From Lojkania enalia (taxonomy: Eukaryota; Ascomycota; Dothideomycetes; Pleosporales), in NCBI GenBank assembly GCA_010094045.1, contig ML986675.1, positions 29,007 to 93,006 on the forward strand: DNA of 64,000 bases, written 5' to 3'. Each line of letters begins with the position of its first letter. The first letter of the stretch is position 1. A program made the position numbers and the translations under genes. Shown here piece by piece: positions 60,301 through 64,000 of this stretch. The notes beneath the pieces are model-generated. The model searched no databases, was not told where the DNA came from, and saw only the letters and a program-made list of their open reading frames with translations.

Positions 60301-60540
60301 CGCTTGCACTGCAATCTATTTGAGAGATTCTTGCATGGTCGCCAATATGCATGGCGCTCGCATCCTTTGCGACCTTCGAATCGTAACCGAAGAGAAGAAT
60401 TCGTGCGTACGGAATCTTTTGGCAAAAAAATCTCGCTACCAAAGCTTGCCGTTAGCTATCCATGTCTGCTCAGCATGACCATCTTGATTTTTTGGATTGA
60501 GACTGTGCACCACCGACGGTGCCGGGCTGTATTAGTCGTG
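57323..60540 (-). pseudogene. NLR-like gene: alpha/beta hydrolase, NB-ARC, TPR (disabled)
   Basis: Fungal hydrolase-NB-ARC-TPR proteins act in self/non-self or heterokaryon-incompatibility-type recognition. Domain order on the minus strand: a SERAC1/DUF676-like hydrolase (VHSLNPKNQDGHAEQ near 60,510, nucleophile elbow AAHSLGGLVVK near 60,250); a linker with VALNATHCDVCKFAKED near 59,720; NB-ARC with Walker A GLGGVGKT split by a 41-nt intron (59255-59295) and WIMIIDGADD as Walker B-like; then TPRs (about 58,290-57,400). Five in-frame stops each fit a glutamine codon turned to TAA/TAG: 60436-60438, 59158-59160, 58697-58699, 57678-57680 and 57513-57515. Frameshifts lie near 60,425 and 58,826. 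The 5' end is not resolved. Confidence 0.75.
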
Positions 60541-60684
60541 TTCTAGAAGACGAATTGCGAGGTGAGTAGGGAGACTTTACTCGATCTTTGGGTCGGACCC
60601 CTCGACTAGTACGTTTAAGAAATTCTCGGGTGCTGGCTATAGTTTCAAGATGCCAGATTAGTGCATAATTCAATAGTCCAATAT

Positions 60685-61080
60685 TTAATAGCCAGAGCGG
60701 CGTGCAAAGAACGTAGGAGTAACCATCCCGAACTTACCATCTTGAAGAGTATTATGTAATTCTCTAGCACAAAGCTTAGCGAATTGAATGCGTGCTCGAT
60801 GCTGAAAACGAAGTTCAGGGAAATTCATAGCCTTATATGCAGCCGGAGTCTCTTCGATTGAGTGCTCATGGGGCGAAAACTCCAAACACGCCGTGCCTGT
60901 CTTGGGCAGCCCAGAGAGGCGTTGACCCTCGCATGTACGAACAGCTCCAGTATGCTACAGTCACCCATTTTCTTCGGTTAATATAGACTCTTCCACATTG
61001 GCTCCATCGTTCTCGAAGGCCAGGATTTTCCAGTGGTCCGGAGATGAATCAAGGTAAGCTGATAACAGCCTCATCGTACA
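60685..61080 (-). pseudogene. coding remnant upstream of the NLR-like pseudogene
   Basis: One minus-strand frame reads LLSAYLDSSPDHWKILAFEN, then two stops (TGA, TAG near 60,960), then ACLEFSPHEHSIEETPAAYK and on to ARELHNTLQDG. It then meets a canonical GTAAGT donor at about 60,735. It looks like a real former exon, either the 5' part of the adjacent pseudogene or a separate broken gene. No domain is recognised. Confidence 0.3.
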
Positions 61081-63182
61081 AAACGTCCCTCATCAATATC
61101 CAATGCTTACCAAGGATCAAACGGGATTGTGCCGCCTTCATATCGCTACTAACACAGCATAGGAATAGCTACCGTTCTCGTGTAGCTGACAGCGATGCAA
61201 GGTTGGCATTCTGAGCCTCTCGCGGTCATGATAGGGCGCTCAATGGTGCATCTCCTATAACTCCGATGTGAAACGACTATTAGCTTACTATTGCAACTAG
61301 ATTGGTGCGAATCAGCTAGGATGAAGTGTCAAAACGCGGTAAGGTATTAGATCTAGTTGCAATTCACGGACTATATTCAGATGTTGTGTTGTTTTAAGAC
61401 GCCTCCCGGGGCTGGTAGTGATTGCGGGGTCGCTAATACCCCTGTGAAGACGCGCTTGTGCGAACGGTTAGAAAGCTAGTTACTCTGCCCTCCCGGAGAT
61501 GCTACGAAATATAGAGCAATAAGAAATAAAAGGAAGTGTGCACAAGGGGTGGACACTTGCCGGGAGTTAGGAATGTTGTAGTCCGAAGCATGAGGGAATG
61601 GGCAGGGAAGGAATATATTGTACTGATAGATGAGCCTACTGATGGCTACCGCTGAACCACACCCTTCAATGTAGGCAGGAGGGCAAGCATTCGGATAACC
61701 GTGTTGAAGGGGCAGATCAGGGTCTACAGAAGGTGCATTGTTGGAAAATCCATGTTGATGAAATCCGCATAGTCAAAATCCCATTTACTAGAGTCCACAT
61801 CGTTGAATTTCACATCACTGAACGCCCTTTGCTAAACTCTGCACTGTCAAGATTCATGCTGCCAATATCGGTGCCTGTATCAATTTGGTCGTCATTGACG
61901 CGCTTCGTAGTAACCATTGAATCTAAAAACAGCAGAGTTAAAAGATCTAAGGTTTTCTAGATGGTGTCTCTCTCTTTTCGTCAGACAATGGCCGTAATTG
62001 AAGCCTACGTATGTAAACTTCGAATGGTCGAATGGTCCTCAGTAAGCGGTTTCTTAGCCGTTAACTTTCATCCTCAACGGAAGCGTGAGGCACTATTTGT
62101 TCTATGGAAGCTGACCTCGAAGCCAGGCTATTAGGTGAAGACGGGATCATTGAATTTCTCATGCAATTAGTGTTTGGAGCGCACGTAGACGATTAGGAAG
62201 ATGCAAGTAAATCTTTAGTTTATTAATTCTCATAATTCAGGTCTTTCACAACTAGCGTTTATTCTTACACGGATTCTCCAGTCAAACAGCATCACCAAAA
62301 AGTTCTTTGTAGAGCCAGTACCAAAGAACTCTCAGTGGCTCTTCACCCTTTGGATTCATCGTCGGGGACATCCCATCTGCTCCGGAATGTGATCTGACCT
62401 CGAACAAAACCGATTTTTACAATTTTTGCACATTCAGGCTCCCGCTTTTGAGTGTGCCATTTTCATATGACGACTGTCAATACATCAGTGCATGATTTAT
62501 AACAAAAAGGGGTCGTCGGCTCTAAAGTTACGGTGGATATATTGGGAATCGTTCCCCATATACGTGCCCTCCTCCGAATTACCCTCGCTGTTAACTTTAG
62601 CATCCTTGTGAAAAGGATAGGTGAACTGCCTTTTTTTTATTTTTTGGTTCACGGCCATTATTAAAATATTTACGCCACTGATAAAGACACGCAAGCAGAC
62701 CACCCCCAACCCATAATTTTTCAGTGCCCAAATCAGACAGAAGTTCATTCAGGTGTTTGACTCTAGTATGGCTCGCATGTCTATCAGTATCGCCCAACAA
62801 GGAAATAGTTGACGCCTTTCTACTTCGAGACGAGGCATTATCGACCATCACTCCATACTAAAGACCGCGTTAGCAGGTTCCGGAGTATGTGGAGGGAAGA
62901 AAACTTACAGAGCTTGTGAGTCGGATGTGGCATTTATGTAGATGCCGGGATCGTAATCCCACGGGCTCAAGGAGTCGTGAAGCACCATAGCAATGATAGC
63001 GCTCGTTCTCCCCACCCCTTCCGTGCGTGGGGAAATGCTTACGAGCCTATATGTTTATTCATACTAAACCGAGCCTATACGGCCGTTATAATAGATCGTG
63101 GTATGTTTGATAAATGATTTGTTCGTCAGTATAATCAGATCCTTACCATCCTGAAAATTCCTAACAGATCACGAGGCTCAAG
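61081..63182. other. mostly uncharacterised, 2.1 kb
   Basis: No supported gene. Overlapping minus-strand frames at 62497-62748 and 62597-62851 share the stretch around an A/T homopolymer (62,631-62,646). They could be one small broken ORF (starting MMVDNASSRSRKASTISLLG), but no domain is recognisable. The plus-strand frame 61733-61960 lacks any motif. Confidence 0.35.
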
Positions 63183-63850
63183 CACTACGGCGGATTTGGC
63201 TACGAAAATCCTGTCTACAAAATATCTAGCAAAAATTTCCAATTTTTTTTTTTTTAATGTGATTTTATAGCCAGCACTGCTACAGATTTCAAGATATTTT
63301 TATTATTAATAGAGTACTTTCCAGACTCAGATATAACAATAATAATAGCATATAAACCGATTTTTGGTACACTATAGACTAGACATCTACACGCAACCAG
63401 AATCTATTATTTAGCCGGCTCACCACCTAGCACTCAGCACTCAGCACCAAGCCCCGCCATCCTACTACCCATTCCGTTGCCCATTCTACTGCCCATGAAG
63501 TGCCCTAATAGCTACTCTATAATGCTAGTCAGTGAGGAATTTTATGTGAATAAGCTATACTTTGATAATACTGAGTCAGTGAGGTACCTTACGAGTAGTA
63601 GTAGGGCTGTAGAGTGGGCTACAGGGCGGGCTACAGTGAGAGCAGAAGGATGAGAAAGGTGGTTGCAGAAGGTAGCGAGGCAGGGCTATATGTGTATGCC
63701 AGAGCCAAGGTCACATATAGAGCTAGGCGCAGGCCAGCAGAATACCAGGGATTTTTGTCGTGGTAGTGGCTGTAAAAATATTCTTAGCTAGGGCATTATA
63801 GCCGTGGCCGCTACAAATTTAACGTTTTTGTAGCCAAATCCGCCGTAGTG
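63183..63850. mobile_element. 668-bp TIR element, non-autonomous DNA transposon
   Basis: The left end CACTACGGCGGATTTGGCTA and the right end TAGCCAAATCCGCCGTAGTG are inverted repeats of about 26 bp with one mismatch. No transposase frame lies inside. The interior has a T-run (63,246-63,257) and short direct repeats (GCCCATTC-type near 63,470-63,500, and CAGTGAGG at two places). Flanks AGGCTCAAG and AGGCTGATG could be an imperfect duplication, so the superfamily is unclear. Confidence 0.65.
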
Positions 63851-64000
63851 AGGCTGATGGCACGTTGCCAAGACGTACATTTAGAGACATGTGCTTCGGG
63901 GTTGGTGGCGACGGCTTGCATTTTTCAGTACTTAGAATCTCGCCGCTTAGTGATTGTTGGTTAAATGAAATATGAAGGCTCTCACAAGATTGTTTGATAG
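63851..64000. other. window end, no feature seen
   Basis: 150 bp of balanced composition with no recognisable feature. Confidence 0.4.

Overview
The window comes from a filamentous ascomycete (Pezizomycotina); I would not name a class or genus. The evidence is short spliceosomal introns (about 41-100 nt, with GT...AG ends and CTAAC-like branch sites), typical fungal families (three P450s, a DHA2 efflux pump, two SAT4/Pth11-like seven-helix proteins, an intracellular GH2 beta-mannosidase, a hydrolase-NB-ARC-TPR gene), and a strong repeat-induced point mutation (RIP) signature in the repeats (C-to-T on both strands, TA-rich, reading frames filled with TAG/TAA).

1-24,985 is an AT-rich block of decayed transposons with no intact gene. 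It holds the 3' half of a Ty3/Gypsy chromovirus with its LTR (1-3086), a pogo/Fot1-like fragment (3081-4568), a complete pogo-like element (4571-6414), an unidentified coding repeat split by a full-length second chromovirus (8120-14080), an inverted solo LTR (14572-14856) and a pogo tail. Last comes a three-level nest: pogo C (15108-24982) contains pogo B (15858-23994), which contains a second copy of the chromovirus (from 17311). An N gap (23232-23606) sits where that copy's 3' LTR should be. RIP damage fades towards the right edge.

25,400-41,800 is a small, clearly transcribable cluster: P450-1 (minus) divergent from a DHA2 MFS pump, then a SAT4-type membrane protein, P450-2 and P450-3 (all plus). 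All five assemble into full-length spliced reading frames. No backbone synthase (PKS, NRPS, terpene cyclase) and no cluster regulator is visible. A 148-150 bp direct repeat lies on each side (25411-25558 and 41638-41787). A degenerate gene lies at 40123-41436.

42,550-47,493 is a divergent pair, a sugar transporter (minus) and a beta-mannosidase (plus). They share a 448-bp promoter with two close GCGGGG sites of the carbon-repressor (CreA/Mig1) type, which suggests a beta-mannoside uptake and hydrolysis module.

47,500-64,000 is gene-poor: a second SAT4-type seven-helix protein (51185-52717), a pogo-like element with matching TIRs and TA duplications (54703-56524), an intact 221-residue ORF of unknown function, a hydrolase-NB-ARC-TPR (fungal NLR-like) pseudogene with five glutamine-to-stop changes, and a 668-bp TIR-bounded non-autonomous element (63183-63850).

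All gene models are mine, built by eye from reading frames and splice sites. No alignment or search was run.
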